From an uncultured Pedobacter sp. (GTDB lineage Bacteria; Bacteroidota; Bacteroidia; Sphingobacteriales; Sphingobacteriaceae), in assembly GCF_913776295.1 (NCBI RefSeq), contig NZ_CAJYOJ010000019.1:1-38489 (forward strand): DNA of 38,489 bases, written 5' to 3'. Of this stretch, positions 26,017 to 34,678 are shown one piece after another; position 1 is the first letter of the stretch; the number at the start of each line of letters is the position of its first letter. The notes under the pieces are model-generated. The model was given only the letters and a program-made list of their open reading frames with translations. It had not been told where the DNA came from and ran no database searches. The position numbers and the translations under genes are program-made.

Positions 26017-26937
26017 TTTGTCGGTTATTTTACGCTCAATAAAATTGATAATTGCTGTTCCTTGATGAGGCTCAAACCAGTTGATTTCCTCATCTCTCCT
26101 AAACCAGGTAAGCTGACGTTTGGCAAAACGGCGGGTATTCTGTTTAATGGCAGAAACTGCATCTTCAAAAGAATGTTTTCCATCCAGGTAATCAAAAAGC
26201 TCACTATAACCTACTGTATTTAAAGCATTGTATTTTCTGAATGTGAGGAGCGATTTTACTTCATTTACTAAGCCATCTGCCATCATCTGATCTACTCTTC
26301 TGTTGATCCGATCATAAAGAACAGCGCGATCGGTATTTAATCCAATTTTGATGATGTTGAACGGTCTTTCCTTTTTGGTTGCCGAAAGCATTGATGAAAG
26401 TTTCTGACCTGTTGATAAATACACCTCTAAACCTCTGATCATTCTTTGTGGATTTTGTTGATCTACTTTTGCAAAATACTCAGGATCTAATTCGGACAAT
26501 TGATTTTGGATAGCCGCTAAACCTTCTTCTTCGAATTGTTTATTTAATTTTTCCCTGATCGATAAATCGATATCGGGCATGTCATCCAAACCATTTATCA
26601 AAGCATTTACATATAATCCCGAACCCCCGACCATTATCGCTACCTCATGTTCTTTGAAAATTTCATCCAGCTTGTTTAGTCCTTCAACCTCAAAATCGCC
26701 GGTACTGAATAGTTGCGATACAGAATGTGAATCAATAAAATGATGCTTTGCCGCTGCCAGTTCTGTTGCATTGGGTTTTGCGGTACCTATAGCCATTTCC
26801 CTAAAAAACTGACGTGAATCTGCAGAGATAATTTCGGTGCCGAAATGTTGGGCCAGTTGAATAGCCAGGGCTGTTTTGCCTATCGCAGTGGGGCCAACTA
26901 CAGCTATTAAAGTTTTTGTTTTCGGGGCTTGAGGCAT
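26014..26937 (-). CDS. miaA: tRNA dimethylallyltransferase
   Basis: A 307-residue MiaA, which adds a dimethylallyl group to A37 of tRNAs reading codons that begin with U. The P-loop is GPTAIGKT at 15-22; ISADSRQFFREMAIGTAKP and VGGSGLYVNALINGL follow as family signatures, then RFAKRQLTWFRRD near the C-terminus. Length normal. It is convergent with the hydrolase gene. Together with cca and tsaC it forms a local group of tRNA-processing genes on the minus strand. Confidence 0.97.
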   Translation of the reverse strand: MPQAPKTKTLIAVVGPTAIGKTALAIQLAQHFGTEIISADSRQFFREMAIGTAKPNATELAAAKHHFIDSHSVSQLFSTGDFEVEGLNKLDEIFKEHEVAIMVGGSGLYVNALINGLDDMPDIDLSIREKLNKQFEEEGLAAIQNQLSELDPEYFAKVDQQNPQRMIRGLEVYLSTGQKLSSMLSATKKERPFNIIKIGLNTDRAVLYDRINRRVDQMMADGLVNEVKSLLTFRKYNALNTVGYSELFDYLDGKHSFEDAVSAIKQNTRRFAKRQLTWFRRDEEINWFEPHQGTAIINFIERKITDK

Positions 26938-26954
26938 GAAGCTTGGTATAAAAT

Positions 26955-26988
26955 AAAAGCTGCCAAATTTAAATATTTGGCAGCTTTT
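26955..26988 (-). terminator. Terminator of the gene at 27012
   Basis: A perfect 13-bp stem AAAGCTGCCAAAT (26956-26968) with ATTTGGCAGCTTT (26975-26987) and a 6-nt loop; on the minus strand it runs into TTTTATTTTAT. Confidence 0.85.
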
Positions 26989-27011
26989 TGCATTTATTAT
27001 CTTGTTGCTAA

Positions 27012-27659
27012 TTAATAGTCGTCTTTATGGCTATCATCTTCGAAATGATCGTCATCAGAAAACTCATCTTCAAATTCGTCGTCTTCATTTTCTTCTTCTT
27101 CGTCTCTTTCTTCCTCATTGATGCCCATATCGCCCATGGCTTCTAATTCGTCGGTGTCTTCAGGCACGAAGTTCATTTCGTTTAAGAAATCAAATTCGCT
27201 GGATGCCGCTGCAGCGCCTCTCGGATCAACAGCTTGTGGACTATTCTGCTCCATTATTTTCGGTGCCTCACCAATGCTTTTAGCTAAAAATGGATATTCG
27301 ATATTAGGGTCGGCATCAAGAACAATTTTCACCAGTTCTACATGGAAATCATAGGGGCGATCGAAATTATAGATATAATAAAACTTTTGATGTGGATCTT
27401 CAATAAAACCGCTCAGTTTTGAATTTTCCATTAAAACTACACGATCTTTTTTACGTTCGTTCGGTAAATAAGCAATTTCATCACCTTTTAACCAATTATC
27501 AGTACTTACATAAAAAGATGAAGGTTTTTCGGCATTGTAACCTGTCGATCTATGGATTGCTTTATGCAGATCTTCAAATGTTTGGTTTGATTTAATGTCG
27601 ATCTCTCTCACAACATCATCAAAATCTTCAAAAGTAATTCTAAATTTATAAATAGCCAT
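27012..27659 (-). CDS. pRiA4b ORF-3-like protein with acidic tail
   Basis: A 215-residue protein. The N-terminal part (MAIYKFRITFEDFDDVVREIDI, then QTFEDLHKAIHRSTGY and FYYIYNFDRPYDFHVELVKI) follows the pattern of the plasmid pRiA4b ORF-3 domain, whose role is not known. The last roughly 50 residues are almost entirely Asp and Glu. The start at 27659 is chosen because the domain begins there; the longer frame adds 24 unlikely residues. Despite the family name I see no plasmid or transposon context. Confidence 0.8.
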   Translation of the reverse strand: MAIYKFRITFEDFDDVVREIDIKSNQTFEDLHKAIHRSTGYNAEKPSSFYVSTDNWLKGDEIAYLPNERKKDRVVLMENSKLSGFIEDPHQKFYYIYNFDRPYDFHVELVKIVLDADPNIEYPFLAKSIGEAPKIMEQNSPQAVDPRGAAAASSEFDFLNEMNFVPEDTDELEAMGDMGINEEERDEEEENEDDEFEDEFSDDDHFEDDSHKDDY

Positions 27660-27758
27660 TATTTTATTTTGGAATCGTAAAAATAAAGTTAATTTGTAAT
27701 TACCGCAAACACGATGTCCCATAAAAGACACCTTATTTATATTGTTACGGCAATCAAA

Positions 27759-29165
27759 TTATTTATTAACAGGATATAACCCCATTTGTTTTGCCTGATT
27801 AAGCATAAAATTAAAGGCTTCCTGATAATCGTTGGTGATTTCTCCTTCCAGTATGGCCTCACGAATGGCATTCTTTATCAGGCCGACTTCTCTCCCCGCA
27901 TCGAGGCCAAAAGTTTCCATAATATCGTTACCTGTAATTGGAGGTTGCCAGTTTCTGATTTTATCCCGTTCTTCAACATCTTTAAGCTTTTGCTTTACCA
28001 GTTCAAAGTTGTTTCGGTATTTGGCTTTCTTGTATTCATTTTTGGTCGTTACATCGGCATTGCAGAGCAGCATCAGGCTTTCAATTTCTTCTCCTGCATC
28101 AAAAAGCAATCGCCTTACGGCAGAATCTGTAACTGTTTCCTGTGCTAGTACAATTGGGCGTAAATGAAGCTGAACCAATTTTTGCACATACTTCATTTTT
28201 TCATTTAAAGGGAGTTTCAGCTGTGCAAATATTTTTGGAACCATCCGTGCCCCTCTGTCTTCATGGCCGTGGAATGTCCAGCCATGGCCTTCTTCAAAAC
28301 GTTTAGTAGCCGGTTTGGCAATATCATGTAAAATAGCCGCCCAACGCAACCATAAGTCATCCGTGTCCGCGCAAATATTATCCAATACTTCCAGCGTATG
28401 GTAAAAATTGTCTTTATGTCCTTTTCCTTTTATAATTTCCACGCCATGAAGCTGTGCCATTTGAGGAAAAATGAGTTGCAATAATCCGGTATCGAAGAGG
28501 TATTTAAAGCCAATAGAAGGCTTTTTCGAGAGGATGATTTTATTCATCTCATCGGTAATCCGTTCTTTTGATACAATGCCAATACGGTGTTTTTGTGTTT
28601 TTATAGCCTGAAGTGCGGCCTCATCAATATCAAAATTAAGTTGTGAAGCGAAGCGGATGGCCCGCATCATGCGTAAAGGATCGTCTGAAAAAGTAATTTC
28701 CGGGTCGAGCGGTGTACGGATCAGCTTATTTTCCAGATCTTTGATCCCGTCAAAGGGGTCCAGTAATTCACCAAAACGATCGGCATTTAAATTGATTGCC
28801 AAGGCGTTGATGGTAAAATCCCTGCGGAGCTGGTCGTCTGCTAAAGTACCGTCTTCCACAATGGGTTTACGCGAATCAGAGCGGTAAGATTCTTTCCGGG
28901 CACCAACAAACTCAATTTCCAAATCCTGAAATTTGATATTTGCCGTGCCGAAATTTTTAAAAACGGCCACCCTAGTATTCAGTTTTCTGCCAATAGCCTC
29001 AGCATAGGCTATTCCGCTGCCTACAACAACAACATCAATATCTTTTGAAGGGCGATCTAAAAATAAATCGCGAACAAATCCTCCGATTACGTATGCTTCG
29101 GTATTGTTCTTATCTGCAATTTGTGATAAGGTTTTAAATATTGGATGTTGTAGGTGTTGCTGCAT
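27759..29165 (-). CDS. cca: CCA tRNA nucleotidyltransferase with HD domain
   Basis: A 468-residue class II nucleotidyltransferase that builds or repairs the 3' CCA of tRNA. The catalytic head has GGFVRD (28-33) with the metal aspartates Asp42 and Asp44 in KDIDVV, followed by [10 protein letters not shown] and [15 protein letters not shown]. The C-terminal half contains an HD phosphohydrolase motif, LHDIAKP with His280-Asp281. Four of the five tRNAs of the window lack an encoded CCA, so this activity is essential to them. It stands between the pRiA4b-like gene and tsaC, same strand. Poly(A) polymerase is a less likely alternative. Confidence 0.93.
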   Translation of the reverse strand: MQQHLQHPIFKTLSQIADKNNTEAYVIGGFVRDLFLDRPSKDIDVVVVGSGIAYAEAIGRKLNTRVAVFKNFGTANIKFQDLEIEFVGARKESYRSDSRKPIVEDGTLADDQLRRDFTINALAINLNADRFGELLDPFDGIKDLENKLIRTPLDPEITFSDDPLRMMRAIRFASQLNFDIDEAALQAIKTQKHRIGIVSKERITDEMNKIILSKKPSIGFKYLFDTGLLQLIFPQMAQLHGVEIIKGKGHKDNFYHTLEVLDNICADTDDLWLRWAAILHDIAKPATKRFEEGHGWTFHGHEDRGARMVPKIFAQLKLPLNEKMKYVQKLVQLHLRPIVLAQETVTDSAVRRLLFDAGEEIESLMLLCNADVTTKNEYKKAKYRNNFELVKQKLKDVEERDKIRNWQPPITGNDIMETFGLDAGREVGLIKNAIREAILEGEITNDYQEAFNFMLNQAKQMGLYPVNK

Positions 29166-29284
29166 AAAAATGATTTCGTCATGCTGGTCCGATAGCTGAC
29201 TATTGGATTTATTTCAGCATCTATTAAAAAATAACCTGGTGACGAATTACTTAATGATGCGAAATTAATAAAAACTATTGAGGC

Positions 29285-29851
29285 TTACCTCCTGATAAAT
29301 TCAAACTGTCCGCCGGGAGACAGTTTCATGATGGTTGATGGTTTTTTGCCGGTCCGGTTTTCCTGTTCAAAATCGACAACATAATCAACAGCGTTGATAA
29401 TTTCAGAATCAATGTCGTCAAAGAATTTTGGAGACGGCTGTCCGCTTAAATTTGCAGAGGTAGAAACGATAGGTTTTCTAAAACGTTGGATTAATGGTGT
29501 ACAAAAATCGTGTTTAACAATCCGTATACCTATACTTCCATCGGTATTTATTACATTTTGAGCCAGATTTTTAGCATTTGAGAAAACAATAGTTAGCGGG
29601 TTTTCTGCATATTCGATCAGATCATAAGCTACTTCGGGTATTTCGCCAACATAACTCTGCAATTTGCTATCTACGTCCAATAAAACAATTAGGCTCTTTT
29701 CTGGAGGGCGGTTTTTAATTTTAAGTACTTTATCTACCGCTTCCGGATTTGTTGCATCGCAACCTATTCCCCAAATGGTGTCGGTAGGATAGAGGATCAC
29801 CCCGCCCGATTTTAATACTTCTAATGCATTGTTAATCTCTTCTCTTAACAT
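29285..29851 (-). CDS. tsaC: L-threonylcarbamoyladenylate synthase (Sua5/YrdC family)
   Basis: A 188-residue YrdC-domain enzyme that makes threonylcarbamoyl-AMP from threonine, bicarbonate and ATP, the first step of t6A37 in tRNAs reading A-starting codons. Family signatures are GGVILYPTDTIWGIGCDA, KNRPPEKSLIVLL and IVSTSANLSG near the substrate pocket. It is the short form without a Sua5 C-terminal domain. TAACTTTG on the minus strand (29863-29856) lies only 4 nt before the ATG, so the transcript may be leaderless. Confidence 0.93.
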   Translation of the reverse strand: MLREEINNALEVLKSGGVILYPTDTIWGIGCDATNPEAVDKVLKIKNRPPEKSLIVLLDVDSKLQSYVGEIPEVAYDLIEYAENPLTIVFSNAKNLAQNVINTDGSIGIRIVKHDFCTPLIQRFRKPIVSTSANLSGQPSPKFFDDIDSEIINAVDYVVDFEQENRTGKKPSTIMKLSPGGQFEFIRR

Positions 29852-30197
29852 TTTGCAAAGTTAACTCATAAAGCTTAAGTTCAGTAATGTACCTATAAAA
29901 GAATTTTAGAATCTGTATATTTTCTGTTTCACCCGGCTGTTACGTTTCGACACAATAAATTGATTTTAATCACACATTATTAAATGGGACACATTTAAAA
30001 CGGGGAGTTTTTCCTTGATCATTCAGCAATTAATCCAATTGTAAAATATTTAGTCTGAGTGATATAACGTTAAAACATAATTAAATAGAAATCGTTTTAT
30101 AGATAACAATCTGATTGTAAAAAATGTTAAATGATTTACCATTTGGTTTGCAAGATCGTTATATTTATGACAGGTTATTTAGACAACAACGCACAAA
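29852..30197. other. Divergent intergenic region of tsaC and the DUF4136 gene
   Basis: About 345 AT-rich bases between divergent genes. On the minus strand TAACTTTG (29863-29856) is a likely -7 box for tsaC. For the plus strand TATATTTA at 30160-30167 is close to a -7 box, but no TTTG is at a proper distance. I see no further gene. Confidence 0.5.
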
Positions 30198-30755
30198 ATG
30201 AGAACAGCACAAAAATTATTAATGCTTTTTACAGTGGTATTGGCATTAGCAGGATGTACAACACTCCGCACCGCATCAGACTATGATAAAGATGTTGATT
30301 TAAGCGGTTATAAAACTTACAATTTTTACGATAAGGGTATTGCAAGGATTAAGCTCAACAATTTAGATAAACGCAGATTAATGGCTGCGGTTGAATCTGA
30401 AATGAATGCAAAAGGCTTTACCAAATCCGATCGCCCGGATATGTTGGTTAACTTGGTGGTGGTTGCCCGTGAAAAAACCGATATATATGGCCCGGGTTAT
30501 TACGGCGGCTGGGGATGGGGCTGGCGTGGCGGCTGGGGAAATCCTTTCTGGGGCGGCGGCGGAACCTTTGTGAACCAGTATATTGATGGTACCATCATTA
30601 TCGATTTCCTGGATCCAGCCAAAAAGATTTTATTCTGGCACGGACAGGGATCAGGTTTTAACCTCGATAACTTTAATAAAAGAGAACAACGTTTGTATAC
30701 CGGTGTGAAAGAAATATTGGCGCAATACCCATCAAATGGTGTTACCGCCAAATAA
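30198..30755 (+). CDS. DUF4136 lipoprotein
   Basis: A 185-residue lipoprotein with the leader ending LALAGC (Cys20). The DUF4136 pattern is visible: DYDKDVDLSGYKTYNFYD, then RRLMAAVESEMNAKGF and PDMLVNLVVVAREK, and the C-terminal IDGTIIIDFLDPAKKILFWHG. A tryptophan/glycine-rich insertion at about residues 98-120 (YGGWGWGWRGGWG) is typical of these proteins. It would sit in the periplasm or at the outer membrane. Function unknown. Confidence 0.9.
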   Translation: MRTAQKLLMLFTVVLALAGCTTLRTASDYDKDVDLSGYKTYNFYDKGIARIKLNNLDKRRLMAAVESEMNAKGFTKSDRPDMLVNLVVVAREKTDIYGPGYYGGWGWGWRGGWGNPFWGGGGTFVNQYIDGTIIIDFLDPAKKILFWHGQGSGFNLDNFNKREQRLYTGVKEILAQYPSNGVTAK

Positions 30756-30778
30756 GCGGTAGAAATTAAATTTGCAAG

Positions 30779-30815
30779 AGGGCTGTTGAATTTTAAATAA
30801 TTCCAGCCCTTTTTG
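30779..30815 (+). terminator. Terminator of the DUF4136 gene
   Basis: AGGGCTG (30779-30785) pairs with CAGCCCT (30804-30810), with further AATT pairing inside, followed by TTTTTG. Confidence 0.8.
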
Positions 30816-31034
30816 TCTTTATACAATCTGTTTAAACTTAAACCTAACATTCGCGGAAAGCCAGGAATCCGATCCTTCATCGGATGAGGACTTGTAGCAT
30901 TGGCAGGACTAACGTTTATACTAGCAGGATCTTTGCTTTTCAAATATAAAACCAAATTTCTGCAATTGCCCCTAAATTACGGGCTCAAAATACGCCGTAC
31001 TACGGGAATATCGGGCGTGCGAAGGCATTGTCTT
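30816..31034. other. Gene-free stretch with short palindromes
   Basis: About 220 bases without a credible gene. TCCGAT-CCTTC-ATCGGA at 30868-30884 is a perfect 6-bp hairpin. Near the right end ACGCC and GGCGT can pair across 20 nt and may help end the minus-strand glycosyltransferase transcript. The stretch looks like a decayed dispersed repeat. Confidence 0.4.
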
Positions 31035-32144
31035 TTAAAGAGATAGATAACAAGTCATCAATTGCTGTGTAACTACAGAGCTATTGAATTTTTGAACAAA
31101 TTCCAAACCTTTTTCTCTCATCTCTTTTTGCAGCTGAGTACTTTCCAGGATTTGATTAATGGCTTTTGTGAGTCCGGTAGCATCATTTGGAGATATGTAT
31201 AGACTATCAGGGCCGCCAGCTTCCTCCAGGCATGAGCCTGTTGCCGCAACCACCGGAACGCCGGAATATAGCGCTTCAATGATGGGTATGCCAAAACCCT
31301 CGTATAAAGATGGATAAACAAAAACACTGGCCATTTGGTAAATGCCAGGCAAATCGGCAAAAGGAATATTTTTTAAAAATAAGATCCTGTTTTTAAGACC
31401 AAGCTTTTCTATTTCTTTCTCCACGCTTTTAAAATAGGGGGTTTGTTTGCCTATCACCACTAGTTTATAATCGTCATCTAGGTCTTTTAAAGCCCGGACA
31501 ACCAATTTTAAATTTTTACGTTCTTCAATGGTGCCCACATTCAGCAGATATTGATCAGGCAATTTATAGGTTGCCTTAATCCTGCTTAATGTTTCTTTTG
31601 GAAAGGGTTTTTTAAAGCTGTCGTCGCAGCTTTGGTAAATCACTTCAATCTTTTCAGGGTTGATTCCATACAGATCGATAATATCTTGCTTGGTTTTTCC
31701 GCTAATGGCGATAATTTTATTGGCACGTTTGCAGGCAGATTTACTTTTCCATTCATACAATTTCCGGTCAATAAATTGATAATACTGAGGAAAGCGAAGA
31801 AAAATCAAATCGTGTATGGTAACGATGGATTTAATCCGGGTATGCTGTATGGCCAGTGGGATTTCATGACTAAGGCCATGAAATATCTGGCATTCGTCTT
31901 GACTTAAATCTTTAAGAATGTTTAACGTTCTCCATAAAAAAGGCCCGCTTTTAGGAAGTTTTAATTTGATGTTTTCTTTTTCAAAAAAAGCATCTATCTG
32001 TCTGACGGATTTTACTTTTGGTGCATAAACCAAATACTCGTGTTCAGGAAACTGATCCGCCAGATGCTCAATTAAAGAACGGCTGTAATTGCCAAGTCCG
32101 GTTAAGTTATTGGCAGCACGCTTGCCGTCGTATCCTATTTTCAT
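31035..32144 (-). CDS. Glycosyltransferase, GT4 family (GT-B fold)
   Basis: A 369-residue glycosyltransferase that would transfer a sugar from a nucleotide-sugar donor to a glycan or lipid-linked acceptor, with retention. The N-terminal domain begins MKIGYDGKRAANNLTGLGNYS and contains IFHGLSHEIPL. The donor-binding domain has LLNVGTIEERKNL, KNIPFADLPGIYQMASVFVYPS and the E-x7-E motif of GT4 enzymes in EGFGIPIIEALYSGVPVV. Donor and acceptor are not readable from sequence. It is transcribed on the minus strand, separated from dapD by a fold-back repeat. Confidence 0.92.
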   Translation of the reverse strand: MKIGYDGKRAANNLTGLGNYSRSLIEHLADQFPEHEYLVYAPKVKSVRQIDAFFEKENIKLKLPKSGPFLWRTLNILKDLSQDECQIFHGLSHEIPLAIQHTRIKSIVTIHDLIFLRFPQYYQFIDRKLYEWKSKSACKRANKIIAISGKTKQDIIDLYGINPEKIEVIYQSCDDSFKKPFPKETLSRIKATYKLPDQYLLNVGTIEERKNLKLVVRALKDLDDDYKLVVIGKQTPYFKSVEKEIEKLGLKNRILFLKNIPFADLPGIYQMASVFVYPSLYEGFGIPIIEALYSGVPVVAATGSCLEEAGGPDSLYISPNDATGLTKAINQILESTQLQKEMREKGLEFVQKFNSSVVTQQLMTCYLSL

Positions 32145-32222
32145 TAGAGGTTTATGGTTTGAGGCATAAGGTGTAAGGTCCTGATGTTTACCTTACACCC
32201 TAAACCTTACGCCTTTTACCGT
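32145..32222. repeat. Fold-back repeat, AAACCTTA word family (copy 4)
   Basis: GGTGTAAGGT at 32170-32179 pairs perfectly with ACCTTACACC at 32190-32199; outside this AGGCATAAGG pairs with CCTTACGCCT (9 of 10). The element fills the gap between dapD and the glycosyltransferase and may act as a terminator of dapD. Confidence 0.8.
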
Positions 32223-32223
32223 T

Positions 32224-33042
32224 TTAAACGGCTACATTATTCTCTCTCAACGCATCGTTAAGTGAGGTTTTTTTATCTGTGCTTTCTTTACGTTTACCAA
32301 TAATCAAAGCACACGGTACCTGATATTCGCCAGCCGGGAATTTTTTGGTATAACTTCCTGGTATCACAACTGAACGAGCAGGAACAACACCTTTGTATTC
32401 AACAGGAGTTGGGCCGGTAACATCGATAATTTTGGTTGAAGCTGTTAAAACTACATTGGCACCGAGAACGGCTTCTTTTTCTACTTTAACGCCTTCTACA
32501 ACAATAGCCCTCGAACCTAAAAAGGCATCATCTTCGATAATAACCGGAGCGGCTTGTACAGGTTCTAAAACACCACCAATACCTACACCGCCACTTAAGT
32601 GAACGCGTTTACCAATTTGAGCACAAGAACCAACGGTGGCCCAGGTATCAACCATGGTACCTTCATCAACATAAGCACCAATGTTTACGTAAGATGGCAT
32701 CATGATTACACCTTTTGCCAAAAACGAACCATAACGTGCGCTTGCCATAGGCACCACCCGAACACCGGTTGTTTTGTAATCGGTTTTTAATTCCATTTTA
32801 TCATGGTAAACAAAAGGACCGCTTTTAATTTCTTTCATCTCACGGATCGGGAAATATAAAATTACTGCCTTTTTTACCCATTCATTAATGCCCCAAGAGT
32901 TTAAAACTGGTTCAGCTACACGGATTTCGCCTTTATCCAAACCTTGAATTACGGTTTCGATGGCTTCGCAATAGTTACTATATTGTAAAAGTGCTCTGTC
33001 TTCCCAAGCGGCTTCAATTAATTTCTTTAAATCTGAATACAT
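32224..33042 (-). CDS. dapD: 2,3,4,5-tetrahydropyridine-2,6-dicarboxylate N-succinyltransferase
   Basis: A 272-residue trimeric left-handed beta-helix acyltransferase of the lysine/diaminopimelate pathway; it succinylates tetrahydrodipicolinate with succinyl-CoA. Characteristic parts are the N-terminal helical domain, VRVVPMASARYGSFLAKGV, the hexapeptide region (GAYVDEGTMVDTWATVGSCA, GGVGIGGVLEP, IIEDDAFLGSRAIVVEGV) and the C-terminal IPGSYTKKFPAGEYQVPCA. Length normal. Its presence implies the succinylase route to meso-diaminopimelate for peptidoglycan. Confidence 0.97.
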   Translation of the reverse strand: MYSDLKKLIEAAWEDRALLQYSNYCEAIETVIQGLDKGEIRVAEPVLNSWGINEWVKKAVILYFPIREMKEIKSGPFVYHDKMELKTDYKTTGVRVVPMASARYGSFLAKGVIMMPSYVNIGAYVDEGTMVDTWATVGSCAQIGKRVHLSGGVGIGGVLEPVQAAPVIIEDDAFLGSRAIVVEGVKVEKEAVLGANVVLTASTKIIDVTGPTPVEYKGVVPARSVVIPGSYTKKFPAGEYQVPCALIIGKRKESTDKKTSLNDALRENNVAV

Positions 33043-33119
33043 GATGTTTTTTAATTTTACGCAAAATAAATCAATTTTTGTTTATTAAAGGGTTTATTGT
33101 ATAAATTGTTTTGTTCCTG

Positions 33120-33186
33120 GGTTAACCGGTTAATTGTTTCAATCGATTAACTGTTGAAAGCCGTATCTACAATTAACCGATTAACC
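33120..33186. repeat. Fold-back repeat of TTAACC/GGTTAA words
   Basis: GGTTAACCGGTTAATTGT at 33120-33137 pairs with ACAATTAACCGATTAACC at 33169-33186 (17 of 18). Between them TTTCAA and TTGAAA form a second, nested stem. It lies between the divergent dapD and hslR genes. Confidence 0.9.
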
Positions 33187-33188
33187 AG

Positions 33189-33219
33189 TTTATACAGTTA
33201 ACCTAATTGCGTACTTTTG
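33189..33219 (+). promoter_or_regulatory. Promoter of hslR
   Basis: TTTA at 33189-33192 and TACTTTTG at 33212-33219 (exact TAnnTTTG) are separated by 19 nt. The ATG at 33226 follows only 6 nt after the -7 box, so the transcript would be leaderless or nearly so. Confidence 0.7.
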
Positions 33220-33225
33220 TATTTG

Positions 33226-33624
33226 ATGACAGAGACAGAAAAACTTCGGATAGATAAATATTTATGGGCCATCAGGCTGTTTAAAACCAGGAGTTTGGCT
33301 ACAGATGCCTGTAAAGCGGGTAGAGTAAAGCTCAAGGGCCAGAATATCAAACCTTCGGCTATTGTAAAGGTTGGTGATGTTTACCAGGTATCAAAAGGTA
33401 TCGAGAAGAAAGTTATAGAAGTAGTAGAACTTTCCTACAACAGAACAGATTCGCCAACAGCCTTAACGAAATATAAAGATTTAACACCTGTTGAAGAAAC
33501 GCATGCTTTTAAATCTGCTTTTCATGCGCCAACGCTTAAACGCGATCGGGGAACAGGACGTCCAACTAAGAAAGATCGTCGTGAAACCGATGATCTGATT
33601 GAAGGAATGTTTGACGAAGATTAG
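33226..33624 (+). CDS. hslR: S4-domain RNA-binding protein (Hsp15/HslR family)
   Basis: A 132-residue protein with an N-terminal S4 RNA-binding domain (LRIDKYLWAIRLFKTRSLATDACKAG is the family pattern, here at residues 7-32) and a basic tail (KRDRGTGRPTKKDRR). In E. coli Hsp15 binds stalled 50S subunits that still carry nascent chains and frees them for recycling. The ATG at 33226 gives the standard N-terminus; an in-frame TTG at 33217 lies inside the promoter. Likely expressed alone. Confidence 0.92.
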   Translation: MTETEKLRIDKYLWAIRLFKTRSLATDACKAGRVKLKGQNIKPSAIVKVGDVYQVSKGIEKKVIEVVELSYNRTDSPTALTKYKDLTPVEETHAFKSAFHAPTLKRDRGTGRPTKKDRRETDDLIEGMFDED

Positions 33625-33653
33625 TTAGGTTCCAGTTTCCAGTTTACAATTTA

Positions 33654-33865
33654 CGGTTTTCAGTTTTTTGTGAATTGGCAACTGCGTACTGTAAATCCGA
33701 CCTAAGTTATCAGGTCAGTTTTGAGTATTTAATTTCCGGTTTTCAGTTTTTTGTGAATTGGCAACTGTGTACTGTAAATCTGACCTAAGTTATCAGGTCA
33801 GTTTTGAGTATTTAATTTCCGGTTTTCAGTTTCTTGCGAATTGGCAACTGCATACTGCAAACTAA
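33654..33865. repeat. 83-bp tandem repeat, about 2.5 copies
   Basis: Copies start at 33654, 33737 and 33820 with exactly 83 bases between starts and only a few differences between the first two. Each unit contains CAGTTTT, AATTGGCAACTG and TACTGTAAAT words and a small dyad GACCT...AGGTC (CTGACCT/AGGTCAG in copy 2). The third copy is partial and runs into the 3' end of the minus-strand EcsC-like gene. Confidence 0.95.
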
Positions 33866-34571
33866 AATACCTCATTCTGTAACTCATCATAGCAGTTTTA
33901 CCCAGTTTTTCGATCAATTTATAATTCGCAACAGCTCCCACTGCTGCACCCACAAAGGGTAACATCTGCGCAAGTTTGGCTAAATCGATGTAATCACGGT
34001 ACTGTTGCTGAAAAGTGAGCCAGTCAAATTCATCAATATTGGTCGGTAATAAGTGCGCCTGATCATCCCAATCCTGCATTTTGATGAACACGTTCTGGCT
34101 TTCTTCTTTACTTGAAAAGGCCAGTTGAAAAATGTGTAGAATGTACAAACGTTCGCGGTAATCTTTAACATCATACCCGTAAACAGCGGCTATATCAAAA
34201 AGCATTTTCATTTTTATTCCTAATAATAACGGAAAATCAGCCAGGCTCATTAAAAAACCACCTGCACCTGTAATTCCACCTTCTGCAGCACCTGTTTTTT
34301 TATAATTTTCAATCTTTTGCTTAATTAATGCCTCCCGGTGCATCAATGTTAAATCGGTAACGGGTTTCGAAGTGGTAAAAGTAGAACCAAATAATACCGC
34401 CTTCACCATTTGTTTTATGGCGGAAGTTATGGCGTCATGAACCTTATCAGGTATATAGCTGTTTATTTTCTTTTGCACTTTATCAGTCACCTTATTTAAA
34501 AGAGAAGGCTTCTGTAAAGTTTTGAACTTCCAGAAATCCAGTTCGCTCCTGATTTTTTGTTCGTAGGTCAT
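33798..34571 (-). CDS. EcsC-family protein
   Basis: A 257-residue protein of the EcsC family, named after a Bacillus protein encoded with an ABC transporter; the biochemical role is not known. It has the helical N-terminal part MTYEQKIRSELDFWKFK, the glycine-rich GAAEGGITGAGGFLMSLADFPLLLGIKMKML-type core (about residues 95-125) and a second small hydrophobic patch, MLPFVGAAVGAVANYKLIEKLG. The start at 34571 is the family-like one; ATGs at 34580 and 34583 are alternatives. About 20 C-terminal residues and the stop come from the 83-bp repeat, so the original end has probably been replaced. Confidence 0.85.
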   Translation of the reverse strand: MTYEQKIRSELDFWKFKTLQKPSLLNKVTDKVQKKINSYIPDKVHDAITSAIKQMVKAVLFGSTFTTSKPVTDLTLMHREALIKQKIENYKKTGAAEGGITGAGGFLMSLADFPLLLGIKMKMLFDIAAVYGYDVKDYRERLYILHIFQLAFSSKEESQNVFIKMQDWDDQAHLLPTNIDEFDWLTFQQQYRDYIDLAKLAQMLPFVGAAVGAVANYKLIEKLGKTAMMSYRMRYFSLQYAVANSQETENRKLNTQN

Positions 34572-34678
34572 ACTTACCATCATGCAATAATTATTCCTTA
34601 AAATTTGACAAAAAATAACTATGAATAATGACAAATAAACTATGTATTTAGTTCATCTAATTCAAATCTAATCCTTTC

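Noticed and set aside
27012..27659. Plasmid- or transposon-derived gene because of the pRiA4b family name
   Set aside because: No transposase, inverted ends or target duplication nearby; the name reflects the first family member only.
30500..30955. A 151-codon minus-strand frame overlapping the DUF4136 gene
   Set aside because: It is the antisense of the Gly/Trp-rich segment and runs into a decayed repeat; the plus-strand lipoprotein explains the region.
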